Assembly: GCF_014805625.2 (NCBI RefSeq) | Contig: NW_023998415.1 | Coordinates: 17,734,246 to 17,798,245, forward strand | Length of the DNA stretch: 64,000 nt | Direction of reading: 5' to 3' | Source: Glossina fuscipes | Lineage: Eukaryota; Arthropoda; Insecta; Diptera; Glossinidae | Shown here: in pieces, positions 25,970-38,465 of the stretch | Position numbering within the stretch: the stretch's first letter is position 1 | Layout of the letters: each line of letters opens with the position of its first letter | The notes under the pieces: generated by a model | What the model was told of the DNA's origin: nothing | What the model saw: the letters and a program-made list of their open reading frames with translations, nothing else | Databases searched by the model: none | Translations under genes and position numbers: made by a program

Positions 25970-26480
25970 CGGCTTGGCATCACTTATTCATCCATAGTTG
26001 ACATTGTTTGTAAAATATTGTTTACTCATTTACTCTGAGAGACAACATTTTCTATTGGCTTATATTTACTCTGAGAATTGATTTTTTTGCAACTAACATC
26101 AGTTTTCGACGTATTTGTTTGTTATTGTAAAATGTTGTTTGCTTTGAAAGCATTTATTTAATTACTTGGCACCACTATAGTATTATTGGCGTTGTTAGTG
26201 CAAAATTCTGTTTCATTCGTGTTTCTAAAACAGAGAGAATCAATTTTTAGCAATTGCTTATATGAATATAAATCGAAACATATTTTTATTTTTTCATAGT
26301 CACATATCAAAGAAATCCTCTCTAACAGAAATCAAAGTTTTACAATAACAGTGCAAGCATGCATTCAGTGCTGCCAAGAATCTAACTCTCAGAGCAAACG
26401 AAATTTTACAATAACAACGCCAGCAGGAACTCAATACTGCCAAGAATCAAAGAAATCTCCTCTCTCCGTAAACATCTGAC
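25970..26480. repeat. Fold-back-like element with internally repeated arms
   Basis: Plus-strand units near 25975 and 26165 share CTTGGCA..CAC and TTGTTRTAAAA-like blocks. The same blocks appear inverted, as two units of about 75 bp, at 26335-26470 (TTTTACAATAACA, CTGCCAAGAATC). Arms are imperfect. Confidence 0.55.
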
Positions 26481-29400
26481 GAACCTGCAGCTGGCGATAT
26501 TTGTTATTTATTTTCATTCGCTTTTTTCTCTTTGAGCGATAAGGATAAATATTATATCGCTCTCTCGAGTGTTAAAATTCATAATTGTTGGTGAAAATTA
26601 ATAGAAAATATATATACATATATATGTATATATTTATTAATATCTACATATATACAAATGTATATGTTTAGCATTTTATAGTTAAAATAAAAATTTAACA
26701 TAATTCTTTAATATTTAAATAACATGCAAGTAGCTATATATCCAAATAATTGCGAAATGTTACGATAACGCGGAAAATTTTTATTTTGTCTAAGTTTTCT
26801 CTCGAAGTAGATGAAAGAGAAGAGTTTACTAATTTTTCTCTACACAATAAAAGAAAAATTAACAAATACTTTGTACTTTTATATATGAAAGAAACTTATT
26901 AGAAAAAATAAAATTTAAAATCAATTAATGTATCAAATAATTAATAATAAAAGTGTTATTATAGCAAAGCAATATAGAGAGAAATTATTTAAAGAAAAAA
27001 GGATTACATGAATTGGTGACGGGTGGAGCCAATCCAATCAGTTATTTGATGCCATGGAGGAGATAAACGATACATGTCTGTCGAAGAAACGCCAAGATTA
27101 ATCGAGACTGTCTTTCATAAAATAAAAGGTAAAAAGACTTAGAATAATATTTACTAAAATTTTTTTTATTTTTGTGTTATTTTACGATAAATGGTGCTGC
27201 AATATAACAAAGAAATATTGCAATTGTTTGTGTTAAAAGATGTTATAATGGGTGCAGTGAAAAAGATAATATTTGAAAAATGGCAGCAACAAAGTTTGTA
27301 AAATCAAAGGAAAACATTTGCCTCACATATACGGCAAAAGAAAGTTCACTCATATCGTTGTTTTTCTTGGTTAATGTTAACATGAATAATAAAACATAAT
27401 AGGGGGAAAAATGTTATTCACGTAAGTGTACAATCGTCCTTTAATTGGATAAAAAATTTTTACAAGTTGGTTTTATACAATTGGAATTAAAAAAAAAAAA
27501 AAAACCGGAGTTAATAGCAAGGCAAAAAAAAAAAAACTGTTTCGTTTTCAAGTTTTCCATTATTAGTACAAATCAATTACTAGCGAAATCCATTTGTTTA
27601 TTTGCGCTTGTATGAGGTGGTTTATGATTGTGACTAAGTATATTGGCGTTAATATTAATTTATGCTACTCTATGCTTAAATGTGAGTATATTGAATAGAA
27701 ATATGTGTATGCTTAAGAGTTGTCGCGAGTATATTAGAATTAGGTGATATGCCGGATTGTTGATCCCAATATGCCGATTAACTAATAATAATAAGTATAA
27801 CAGTAATCAGAAACAAACAAGAAGAAGAAGAAAAAGTACCAATCGAGTCGTTGAGTATATTTTTGAAATTTTATTTCTATTTGAAAAAAAATTATTTGCC
27901 AATAGCAAGGGAAAGCATCTTAGATTACGTCGCCATTAGAGAATTAATTATTAAAATATTATTGCGCATATATTGACCTATATGTCAGTTTTTCGAGTAC
28001 CTTGCTAAGGGTTATAAGACATGTGTCTTTAAACTTTTAGCCACTCGATTGAGTTAAGAAGAATCTGAAGAATTAAACAACAATTTCGCTCACCAGGATT
28101 AAAGTTCAGTTTCGCGAATAAACACAGCCGGAAATTAATAAAACTATTTGTTAATATATCAATTTTTGAAGGCAAGTCCGTTTTTGTTTTTAATTAACGA
28201 GAAAAATAAAAAGGTGTTTTTATTCCCCTGACAAATAATGACCTAAGATGGTGACGCAAAGTAGAAAATAACTGTTTATTTTTTAAATACTCTAGTTTTT
28301 CTTTTAGTTGTCGATATTTACTTTGTCATATCTTACAAGTAACTGCGTCTTTTGGGTAACAAAAACCAGACAACGCGAATTTTTTGAAGAAACAAACCTA
28401 TTATCCACATACTTTCATGTTGGTTTGGCTTGTTGATCATAGAAATAATGAAATATTGGGCAACGTCATTGTTCCTAATAAGATAAAACTTGAATATTGT
28501 TAAACTTCCGTTTACACAACACTCGTAGTTCATTGTTATGATTACATTTTCGACCTTAGGCGATTAAACCGTTTTTTCGAAATTTCGAGCTCTTTTTCTT
28601 TTTGAAAAAAAAAATTTTACCTTCACTTTGTAATTTGTATTGTGTGTGCCGCAAAGAAGAAGAAGAAGAAGTAAAGTTCATTTGAAGAAATATACGAAAA
28701 TGGTGTATTTTGTTATGCATACATATGCGCCTATAAGCGCACATATATATAATGTATATGGCTCATATAAAGATAAATCCAATGTAAATGATAATAAGGC
28801 CGCTAAGTCAAGGACGGTATGTACTTTTTTTTTTTTTAACTAAATAAAAAAAAATCTCGAATTTTTATTTCTTTCTATTGATTCATTTAAAAAAAAAAAA
28901 GGCAACGGAAAAAGCCTCCAAATCATCAAAATCATAGTAAATATATAAATAAAATTAAGTGAATTTCAATTTCATGCGTAAACATCTGTTGTGTCTTAAT
29001 TGAAAAAGAAACTAACTAACTTTCAAAAAATCGATAATTTTAAACAAGTTTACAAATATGAAACGTAAGAGGAAGCGATAAGCAAAACAAATGCTTCAAT
29101 AAATATTAAAATATATAAAATACACATATGTTAAATTAATTCTTAAGATTCCCTCTTTCTTTGAAATTATCAAATGATTCTCTCTCTTTGTCCGGCCTTT
29201 TCCTTTTCCTTCTCAGTGAAAATCCATTATGCAATCGTTGCACAATTTACTTAACATTTATTTTTTTTTGTAATTCTTTTCCTCCTCTTATTTTATTTTA
29301 TTTTTTTTCATCAAATTTTTGTCTGCCTTTGTCTACTCCCACCAACTGGATGCAGAATACATTAAAATTAACACATATACATATATATATATATATATAT

Positions 29401-31503
29401 AGATCAAAAAGTACCGGTAATCTTGCCTTGAAGCAATTAGTAATGTTTTTCTTTGTCTTAAATTATTATTTTCAATTTAGATCGATGGTTAATTTTTAGC
29501 ATAACATAGCACACATTTGAAAAATCCGACTACCGGATCATCCTATGATTGGTTAGTTAGTGTCTTCATTTAATTGATTGAGTCTTATTGTAAAGAATAG
29601 CAACAGCAGGTTAAGCGTCTCTGTAAGGCATCTTGCAGCATTAAAATTAAGATCAATAACATGCTAATGAAAAAAAATAAAATTACCGTTTGTTTAATAA
29701 TTCCGTATACTTTTTGATCAGCGCAAACATTTTAAAAGAGAAATGTCCAGCCATGGAAGATATATATGGATTTCCAATGGTGAAGCAACGACTCTGAATT
29801 TCTTTCAAAAAACTGATTTATACTGGGTTGGAGTCTCGGTTTTACTTCAGCAGTAAAATGCTTCTATTTTCTATTCTCTACACACACTCTATTCTGCTCG
29901 CCTTAATACTATTGCATACGTCTTTTAGAAGTGGAGAGTGAAAAGTAAAAAGTAATTTTTTCCGGGGAGAGGTCGTAACATGTAGACTTAAAATGCGTAT
30001 GTTGTGCATAGCTCGTCTGCTTGTTCGGTTAAGAAAATAACAAACGAGAATCAGTCCGAGTGTAATGATTTCGGTTTATGACATCAAAAGGCAATAAAAT
30101 ATATGTGTCTGTTTGTGTGCGTTTGTGTTTGGGCTTGTTCCGCTTAGCTATTCAAAAAAAATTCGTTTAGCCGGCTCAAAATCATTGTCTGTTTGCTTTT
30201 GCTACAAACTCCGTATTACTTGAATGTGTGTGACACGTAATGTTTCAACCCCTCTTTGTGTGTTAGTATGCTTCTGCTCCTTTTCAATACTTTATGGCAA
30301 TAAGAGCTACAGTTTTTTATAATAAGCTCATGTATGTTTGCCTGAGCTTCTGTATTATTCTTCTCTTTGCTTTATTAATTTTATTACATTTTTATAAAAG
30401 CATTAAATGTTTATCATTGTGATTTCGTTTAACTAAATAATAAAACTTGTTTGCAAAATTTTCTTCTTTAAGCATTTTTTTCCCGTTTTTTTTTTCTTTC
30501 GTTTTGTTTATTTTTCTATATGAATCATCGTTTATGGCCAACCGCTAGCATTGACCACTTTAAAGAACTTTCATCCACCAAAAAGCTTGTTAGCAAAATT
30601 TTTCATTGTTGGTGCTTTCTACTATTACTGTTCTGTGCTGTGCTTGATTTTTTCTACCATTAATGCTATTATTTGGTCAATAAAAACTTAAATTTAAAAA
30701 GAAAAAAAAGAAAACGAATTCGCAAAGCGTCATAAACACAAACTGATGGAGGTCAAACGAAACTGAAAATGTATGACAACGAAAAGTTCATAATAAACAT
30801 TTTAGGGAAAGTGTTGGAAATAATTCATATTTACTCTCGCATGCATACATGTAACATATGTTGGAAGATATTTTCGCCATGTAAGTGTAAGAGGTACATG
30901 TGCCTTTTAGAGTCACACATAAAGACTTTCTCCATTAAAAATATGTATGCAAGCGAAGCAAGAAAATAAATGCTTGATCTCTTCTTTCATTTACTTCGAA
31001 TATTGATAAAGTTTTCCTCGGGATTTTTTTTTTTTTTTCTTTTTGCTTTACTGATAATTTTTTCATTGAAAAGTGCAGTAAACTTTATAAAGTCAGCTAA
31101 ATAACGAAATGAAGTTTTTTTTTTTTTTTTTTTTTTGCCTTCTGTTTACACGTTTCTATATTCGCTATTGGGGAATGGAAATGTAGAAATTTATTTAGTT
31201 TAAGTTTTCCCCTATAGATAACTCCAGGATTAGGATAAATTTAATAATACTATGGCTTGTGAAAGGTGATTGTCTATTAATAATTAAAAAGAAAAAAAAC
31301 GGCTTTGATTTTGTATCATCATTTATGCATACCTTTACCACAGTTATTCTGAAAGGGACCAAAAATAAAAGACGAAAAACTAAAGGTTACTACTACATCA
31401 TATTGGGTGGGCGAGGTTGATGTTTTCCATTTTTGTTGAATAGACTTAATGAGGAAAAAATTTAAGCAAAAAAGCAAAGATGTTCTCAATTTATGTTGCA
31501 CTG
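26481..31503. other. Non-coding AT-rich stretch
   Basis: Short homopolymer runs and (TA)n tracts (26610-26640, 29383-29400). I see no gene and no clear mobile element. Confidence 0.5.
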
Positions 31504-31543
31504 AAGGCGTGTCCTCTTGCCGATTTGCAAGAGGACACGCCTT
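31504..31543. repeat. Perfect 17-bp-stem hairpin
   Basis: Arm AAGGCGTGTCCTCTTGC at 31504-31520, loop CGATTT, and the exact inverted arm at 31527-31543. The arms are much more GC-rich than the surroundings. Confidence 0.85.
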
Positions 31544-32371
31544 TTCCACACAAACCTGCTTATAAGTACTTTCAGTGTTTTTGTCAAATTTGATGGCGAT
31601 ATCATCATTTTTGCGAGCGGTAGAATATTTTCCACGGCCATTACATATGGACGGACGTGCTTAAATCGATTCAAAATTTAATGCTCATCAAAAGTGTATT
31701 TACTTTAATGGACTGTTGTGTTTGTCTTCACTACCGGCTGAGCTGAGCAAATCCAAAACTATTTTCATTGCAATTTTCACAAGACTTTCAAAGCAAACAC
31801 TTGCTTCACTTCCCAACTTTAAAGCAAAAAGGAAAAACTTGGAAAATATGATTGATTATAATGGGTTATGAAATGATAGCGAACAATTTCCTCAATGCAT
31901 TTTCTGCAAGATAAGAGATTTTCAAAAAAATCTCTGATATTTTATCGTTGATAAGCATTCACTATGCACGAAGCAATATTATATTGAAACTGATAAATTC
32001 ACACTTAAATTTACTATTAAAACTTAAAAATTTCTGAAAAAACAATACTTGTGAGTTTTTAGGCTTCTTTATATCTAGAAATATTTTGAAACATAATAAT
32101 TGGCTTTCTTTTAATTAATTTACCGTTGCGAAGTTATATTTTATTTATTAATAAAGCATAAAAATGAGCGAAATCGGATCTAGAATACCAGATGAATATT
32201 TAGAAGCAGTCCTTCGAATCGCCATTAGCGATTTCACAAACGTATATATTACGTAAACATTCCTCAATTCAATCCATTACACTAAAGTTTGAACAATATG
32301 TTCATTGTGTTCATTTTTTGTTGCATAATAATGCTAAAAATAATCATCACTAAAATTAATTTATATCCTTT
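31544..32371. other. Non-coding stretch
   Basis: I see nothing identifiable here. Confidence 0.5.
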
Positions 32372-32810
32372 TACACCCACCACTGTGAGATATAAGGGGT
32401 ATACTCATTTTGTCTTGTTCCATTATGTACGTGACACCCAAAACGAAGTTTTAGAGACCTTATAAAGTAATATGTAGTCTTGATTTAGACGTATCTGTCC
32501 GTCTGCGTGCCTGTGTGGGTGTGTTGTTGGCACACACTGACTGATCCTCTTCAAATTTGGTAAAAATATTGGTAGTTTCTCTCCGCACGTTGGCATTGCA
32601 AATGGGCCAAATTGGTCGAAGCAAAAGCCGGCAGTGGAGTATAAGCTGAACGCATCTTCATATTTTATTTCGAAATTTTCCACATTTACTTCACGAATCA
32701 CTCTAATCTTTAGGTCCAAAAATGGAAACAGTTAGCCATGCCCTTACAAACTTACGAGTAATTAAATTTTATTTTTTCATCTTTTTGATGTTTCATGCTT
32801 ATTTATCATA

Positions 32811-33030
32811 AGAAGGAGTGTACTTTGTACTAGAATTTACTATACTTTAGAATTTATTATACTTTACAGTATAGTGTATTTTGTACTAAAAATTATTGTA
32901 CTACAATGTACTACAGTATAGTGCATTTTGTACTGAAAATTATTGTACTACAGTGTACTACAGTATAGTGCATTTTGTACTAGTATATGTTGTACTATGC
33001 TAGAGTATAGTACATATACTGTACTATACT
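32811..33030. repeat. 47-bp minisatellite rich in GTAC
   Basis: Unit starts ACAGTATAGTG at 32866, 32913 and 32960, an exact 47-bp period, with degenerate partial units on both sides. Many copies of GTACTA/TAGTAC make it rich in short palindromes. Confidence 0.9.
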
Positions 33031-33321
33031 ATACTTACACCCATTTTTTCTAATATACCAAATTTCAAAAAATTGTTAAAAATAGTTCCCGAAAGAAAAG
33101 TCTAAATTTTTTCACCCATTCGACAGGTACTTTTGCATAGATTCACGTGATATAGGTGAGTATAGGTGACATTTTCTAGTTTGGCCGCCCTAGGGTTTCA
33201 AATTTGGGTGTTCTTCCATATCCATTTTTCGCTAACATACCGAATTTCAAAACACCGTTAAAAATGGCTCCCATAGGCAGAATTTGAATTTGTTTAGTTT
33301 GTTCGAAAGGTATTTTCATAT

Positions 33322-33418
33322 ATTATTATTATTATTATTATTTTAATTTTAGACTAATGAAATGAATTCTTAGACTAAAAAAAAGACATTGAGCACTAGC
33401 AACACAGGCTATCGGCTC
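33322..33418 (-). mobile_element. 5'-truncated SINE body with 11-bp target duplication
   Basis: On the minus strand it reads GAGCCGATAGCC, TTGCTAGTGCTCAA, TTTTTAGTCTAAG and an (ATA)n tail, matching the body and tail of the SINE at 54.8 kb without its tRNA head. It is flanked exactly by TATTTTCATAT at 33311-33321 and 33419-33429. Confidence 0.8.
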
Positions 33419-33519
33419 TATTTTCATATAGATTCATGTAATGTCCACAAAAATATTTTCCTTTTTTTTAATATGGACGAAGTAGGCTTTCAAATCCAAC
33501 TATATCGCAATTGTAATTA

Positions 33520-33560
33520 TTTAACAGAGCTCTGTTAAGTCGTTAACAAAGTTTTGTTAC
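33520..33560. repeat. Palindromic AACAGAGCTCTGTT segment
   Basis: TAACAGAGCTCTGTTA is a near-perfect palindrome. Related copies occur at about 37273-37288 (AACAGAGATCTGTTA) and twice at 50251-50286. Confidence 0.6.
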
Positions 33561-33899
33561 TAGAAATGATAGGTGTCTTCGCTAGTTAAATTCGAATTTA
33601 TCATCACACCCTTGCTAGATATGGGTACCAAATGAAAGAGCTTGGGGAGTAGAATGCAACAAGCATAGTGATGGGTTTGCGAGATTCGGCCACCGTCGAA
33701 TATGACCTTCTTACTTGTTGTTAGTCCATTCAACCTGTTGTCCGGGCCTACTCCATGATACGAAAATTGAAATTGGTCTGTCGATAAAAAATGTCGCCCA
33801 TTTCTGCCTTATAGGGATATTGATTTGACATCTCCGTTCGGAGATGAATAAATGAATATATAACCCCACGTTTCGTTGCTGGATGTAAAAAACATTGCG

Positions 33900-34200
33900 A
33901 CTATTGTTTACTCACTCGAAATTAATTGCGTTTTGAAAGTGAGTCAAAATTCTGAAAATTCATAACAGGGCCATGATATTGTACAATACAACCAGACTTA
34001 TGAACACATTTTTTAATTACGATGCAGATGTCTTATCAAACACATTTCATATTATGACATCGCTGATGAATTGAATATTGATTAAAAATCGGCTTTGAAT
34101 CATTTACATAAAGTTGGACGGGGAAAGAGGCTCAATGTTTGGGTGTCACCTAGACTAACAATGATAAATTGAAAGTGAATGAAACGTAATGGAATCATCT
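33900..34200 (+). pseudogene. mariner transposase fragment (N-terminal helix-turn-helix)
   Basis: The plus strand at about 34062-34150 reads SALNHLHKVGRGKRLNVWVS, matching the mariner segment between the HTH and the linker (HLH..G...KLDVWVPH in the family). Stops and frameshifts interrupt it on both sides. Boundaries are approximate. Confidence 0.6.
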
Positions 34201-34507
34201 TTGCAAATGTAATGAGCGATGGATGAAACTGCATACGCAAGTTGTTCTACACTGGGATGAAACAATTGATTTCACTCTATACTGTTAACAAGTAATGCGA
34301 TTAAAGCGCATATCATTAATTTAGAAGACTTATTTTCGAAGTTTCAATTGAGTCACAGTACAACCCGGACCGTCTGGATGTCATTCGTCACACTATTCTC
34401 AAAAGTCACGTAACAGCACAAAGCTAACTTCGAAAGAGGCCGGTAAAAGTCACTTGATCCAGTTTTTCGGCCAGATATATTTTAAAAATACTGCGGCCAC
34501 GACATAA

Positions 34508-34880
34508 TATTAGGTGTTTGCAAAAGTTTTGATCAAATTTTTACACTTGAAAAAGGCATTTATTGAAAAATATAGATACAATGTATATTCATCAAAATAG
34601 TTTCTACCATTTTCTATAACATGGCGATATCATGTTGAAAGAACTTATCTTGGTTTGGCAGCGATCCACCCACCGACCCCTTGCCGAATTTCTTCAACTT
34701 TACGGACCCGCATGCCAGCCAAGCCATGCCACACCGATCTAACCAAGTGGTAACCGGGAAGCGTCATGTCTGGTGAGTATGTTGAGTGTGGCAGAATTTC
34801 CCATTCGAGCTGCAACAGTGAATCCTGGATAACTCTTGCACCAGGTACACCACGAATTTTTTCCATTACGTATACGAGAT
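34508..34880 (-). pseudogene. mariner transposase C-terminal fragment
   Basis: The minus strand from about 34866 to 34645 encodes LEWEILPHSTYSPDM, GYHLVRSVWHGLAG and EEIRQGVGGWIAAKP, the typical mariner C-terminal block (YSPDLAP.DYHLFRS). The last catalytic Asp position reads Gly (PGYH for the usual SDYH). A TTAGGTGTTTGCAAAAG end sequence at about 34513 may be its terminal repeat. Confidence 0.75.
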
Positions 34881-34929
34881 TTCTTGCCCTCGAAAACCCG
34901 AATATGACGTAGACTTTAACAGCTTCCGT

Positions 34930-35825
34930 ATTTGAATGCGCGCCAAATTAATTAAAGAAATGGCGCAAGCTGGTACCAGCTCCTAAATAGTTAAAGAATC
35001 GTAGCTGATCCCAATTTTTCAACCACTGTCCATATATGGAAATTGTAATTTTCAAAATTATTTGACAAAAACCGCTAAGCGATAGTATTTCGAATGGTAT
35101 GAAAAATTTGGTTCGGCTAAGATAATTCTTTGAATCACTTCTCATATAACCATTTTTACGAAAACTAAATCTTTATATAGCAAAAAGAACTAGTTTTCAA
35201 TATTTTATATTAAAAATTGGTTCATAACAACGAAGTCAATCTTATCGAATTTGGCTTATGTAGATCTATTTTTTGGCTACCACCGCATAAAAGGATTCTC
35301 AGGAAGTGTAAACTGGGCATCTAAATGCCAAAATGAAAATATGTTCGTGGTAGTAATTAAGATAACAATTAAATAAAACGAATTTGATTCACATGAAATG
35401 AAGTCGTGGACTCCATTCCATACGCCCGTCAGAAAAAGTTTTTTAATTTTTGATATTTTATGATGAAAATCGATCTATAATAGTAATGTTGCAAGAAAAT
35501 TAACTATAGGGAATTTGGATCACATGGATCTATTTTTTTATTATAGTTAGGCCCTAGCATATAAGTAACGGTTGTTATCATGAAAAGCAAGCAATGGCGA
35601 GAAAGCGTAACTTGTACTTTTAGAAAATAGCGTTGGTTTGCTGAATTTGGATCAGCGCATGTAATATTTTGGGCAAAATGCATTTGCCTTGGCATGAAAA
35701 TAATGTGGAAATTTTTAGTGTATTTAAAACAACACGAATGGATAGTAGAGTGTACTAGATCGAACGTCGTAGGGTATGTAATAGTTTGTCTTATTCGATT
35801 ATAATGTTCATCTTACTTGTTTTTA
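34930..35825 (+). mobile_element. Dispersed repeat family B, copy 1
   Basis: Shares a roughly 600-bp degenerate body with 48680-49390 and 56400-57000 (GATAGTATTTCG/ TTCTCATAT/ AGATCT landmarks), and ends GTAGGGTATGTAATAG...CTTACTTGTTTTT. No coding capacity. Confidence 0.6.
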
Positions 35826-36859
35826 TGATAACTTTTTTATTTGTATAGAACTTGACGCCTTATTAATAATTTATTTATTTACTTATGTACGTTTATAAAT
35901 TCACATATGCTATGATGATACAATCACAAAAATCGTTATTAACCGCTTTAAATGTTGGGGTGTGAACGAGAATTTTTTTTTTTTTTTTTTTTTGCTAAAT
36001 TAAGCGGAGAATGTGTTGGAAATTTGTATTTTAATAAAACAAAACAGCTCAAAAAGTTACGTACATATATATACTTTTGTTTTTTTTTTTGTATTTTTTT
36101 ATAAAAAACAAGTAACTAAATAAAATGAAATTTAGTTGCGTACAAATTGGCCCTAATTCCTCGACCATCGATCGAAACAAATCGAATCAAAATAGTTTTA
36201 AGTACCTCTCAATGGCATAGCACAATTTCTTTAGTTATATATCAGTTAGAAAAAAGAAGATTACAAATCTATCTAGCAAGTGAGATAACGTATATCTGTA
36301 GTGTGTAAGTAAATGAATTGTCATTATATTTCCAATCTTCAAAGTATTCCTAGATCCATCAGCAGTAATTTTATCATTCTGCCTTTCAACATTCAGAAAT
36401 ATTCCTCGAATACATGTTGTCTTATTAATATATGGAGATTTAATTTGTTTGCATTTATCTAAAAACTGAGTTAACTGCATTATTTTTTTCAGACTATTCT
36501 GTCCGTACTTAAGTCTGTATTATGTGCATGTAAAAATGTATATTATTAATAACACTCTTCGAGAGTTCAGGGTATTTTTCATCAAACTAAAAACTTATGT
36601 TAGTGCCACTGTCCCCGTGCATCTTTCTGATGAAATGATAAGGTTTTCTCTGTTATTTAGCTCTCTCGATTCCTTTTCTAATTTACTTTGATCATTTTGA
36701 TCACATATGCCAGTTTGGATTGCGATTACTGTTGCATAGCAACAGCAACCAATTTTTTACCGCTTTTTTGCACATATAGCACTAATCTCAACACTATAGA
36801 GTTAAAGGTTCCGCTTTTATTGGTAAAAAGTCAATAATAAGATTGTTTTTTTTGTGTGA

Positions 36860-36924
36860 AGTTTCGTCGAAGGGTGTGACGATAAATTCGAATTTAACTA
36901 GCAATGTCATATCTGTTAAGAAAG

Positions 36925-36956
<32 letters not shown>

Positions 36957-37380
36957 GTTTCTCTCTCTCTCTCTGTAAAAACCGTAAAATATTTTTGTGT
37001 ATAGTCATTCTGTCCAATCAATTTGTATATAGATTCACGTGACATGTTTTGGTTTAGCCCACTAGAGTCTCAAGTTTGGCTGGTTTTCACATCCATTTTT
37101 TGTTAACTTAACAAAGTTTAATAAATTGTTAAAAATAGTTCCATGTAAGCAGAATTGGAGTCCGTTTACTTTTTTTGAAAGGTCACGAATCACACAGATT
37201 TATAATGCATTTAACATTTTTAATCTGAACGGAGTGGGCTTCCGAGTCCAACTATATCTTAATTAATTTTCAATATTGAACAGAGATCTGTTAATGAAAT
37301 ATGGTAGGTAGGTGTCGTTGCTACTTAAATTTAGAATTTGTCTTTACACCTTTGAGTTTGAGTTTCTTTACTTTAATAGG
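36860..37380. repeat. Inverted pair of a third dispersed repeat around a (CT)n tract
   Basis: GTGTGACGATAAATTCGAATTT at 36876 and an inverted related segment at about 37310-37355 (CTTAAATTTAGAATTTGTC). Between them are a (CT)n tract at 36925-36975 and a body shared with 33180-33320. Confidence 0.5.
36925..36975. repeat. (CT)n microsatellite
   Basis: CT array with a few TTT/GTTT interruptions. Confidence 0.95.
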
Positions 37381-38137
37381 TTTCCTGAGTCAATCTATTT
37401 TATGAATCGAGTTGATGTGTTTTGGTTGTCAAAAACACAAGTTACATAAATGATTTAGTTTCATTTGTCATCTATGTGACAATCTACGAACCTTCTCAGT
37501 GATGCGTTAAATGAGAAACAACAATTGTATATACATTTTCATCCCAGACATTTATCCGATGATTGTTACTTAGTAGAACTTTCTAAAACTGGGCTTGGCA
37601 TGTTTAAAATGAAAAAAAAAAAAAAAGAAAAGAAGACGAAGACGAAGAAGATAACTTTGCATATGCGCTGAGAACGATCTCAATTCGTTCATAAATACTG
37701 CCGGTGCTGCTGCTGCTGCAATAGGTAAAAAATTGATAAGAAATTTCTTGCATGAGTAAAGTACCTAGATAGAGTATGAAATACTTATTAAAACCATCTA
37801 GAAAATTCAATGGGGAAATGATTCTGATCATCCGGCTATGCAGCTTTCATACATACCAGGACGATAGATAGTTCAGTTCTTGAAGATAGTTTTTCTTCTT
37901 CTTTTCTTGTGTAAACTGAAGCAAATGTAATTCCAAATAATTGGTATTCATGTTTTTTAGTACATATGGGTCTTAAGATAAGCTACAATTATCTCATAGT
38001 AATTGCTTATGAAGCTAAGAAGTGGAGAGGTAAAAAAAAAAGCTTTAAAAAAACTTGAACTTCCTCTTACTCTTTCATATAAAGATTTGCGGTATTTTTT
38101 CACTCTCGTGTATAATGCTGGGGGCTAAATACTTTTT

Positions 38138-38200
38138 AAATAGAAATAAATTCTTAGACTAAAAGAAAAGGCTATCATCGGCTCTAATTTATATAAATAT
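38138..38200 (-). mobile_element. SINE body fragment
   Basis: Contains AAATTCTTAGACTAAAAG and GGCTATCATCGGCTCTAAT, similar to the truncated SINE at 33.3-33.4 kb. No tail array. Confidence 0.5.
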
Positions 38201-38319
38201 ACATTATATATTAAGCCTAATAGTTTTAATATTGTATTGATATTCTGGTCTGTAGCTGATTTTAGAATGTCCATAGGATTAATCGTTACCAATGCAATAA
38301 ATAAGCAATAATTTAGTCA

Positions 38320-38465
38320 AGCAAAAGTTAAGGCATTTACAGAGAATGTGTCTTATAGCGACGATTTGTTCACAATTGCAGATTGGCGAGGAAGATTGCT
38401 TTGAAGATCCGTTGATGAGTTGCAATTGTGTATGGTCACGGTGAATTCTCGAAAATGTTTGAGCC
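38320..38465 (-). pseudogene. Non-LTR retrotransposon (LINE) C-terminal fragment
   Basis: The minus strand reads SRIHRDHTQLQLINGSSK, SSPICNCEQIVAIRHILC and KCLNF. This resembles the C-terminal R.GHT.LTH...PIC.C.....VRHIL..C zinc-knuckle block of jockey/R1-type LINEs. Short and isolated. Confidence 0.5.

Larger units (their letters stand above)
32372..33719 (+). mobile_element. Mini-me-like element, family A, copy 2 (composite)
   Basis: Starts with ACCCACCACTGTGAG and ends with a hairpin, ATTCGGCCACCGTCGAAT, then CTTACTTGTT. Longer than the other copies because its interior holds a 47-bp minisatellite (32811-33030), a third repeat segment (33030-33310, 33430-33600) and a truncated SINE with target duplication (33322-33418). 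Confidence 0.7.

Noticed and set aside
30769..30969. Cys-rich 66-residue frame (CNICWKIFSPCKCKRYMC)
   Set aside because: Looks zinc-finger-like at first sight, but there is no known spacing, no flanking homology and no splice support.
32811..33030. CRISPR-like array
   Set aside because: Whole 47-bp units are repeated with no unique spacers; a eukaryotic minisatellite.
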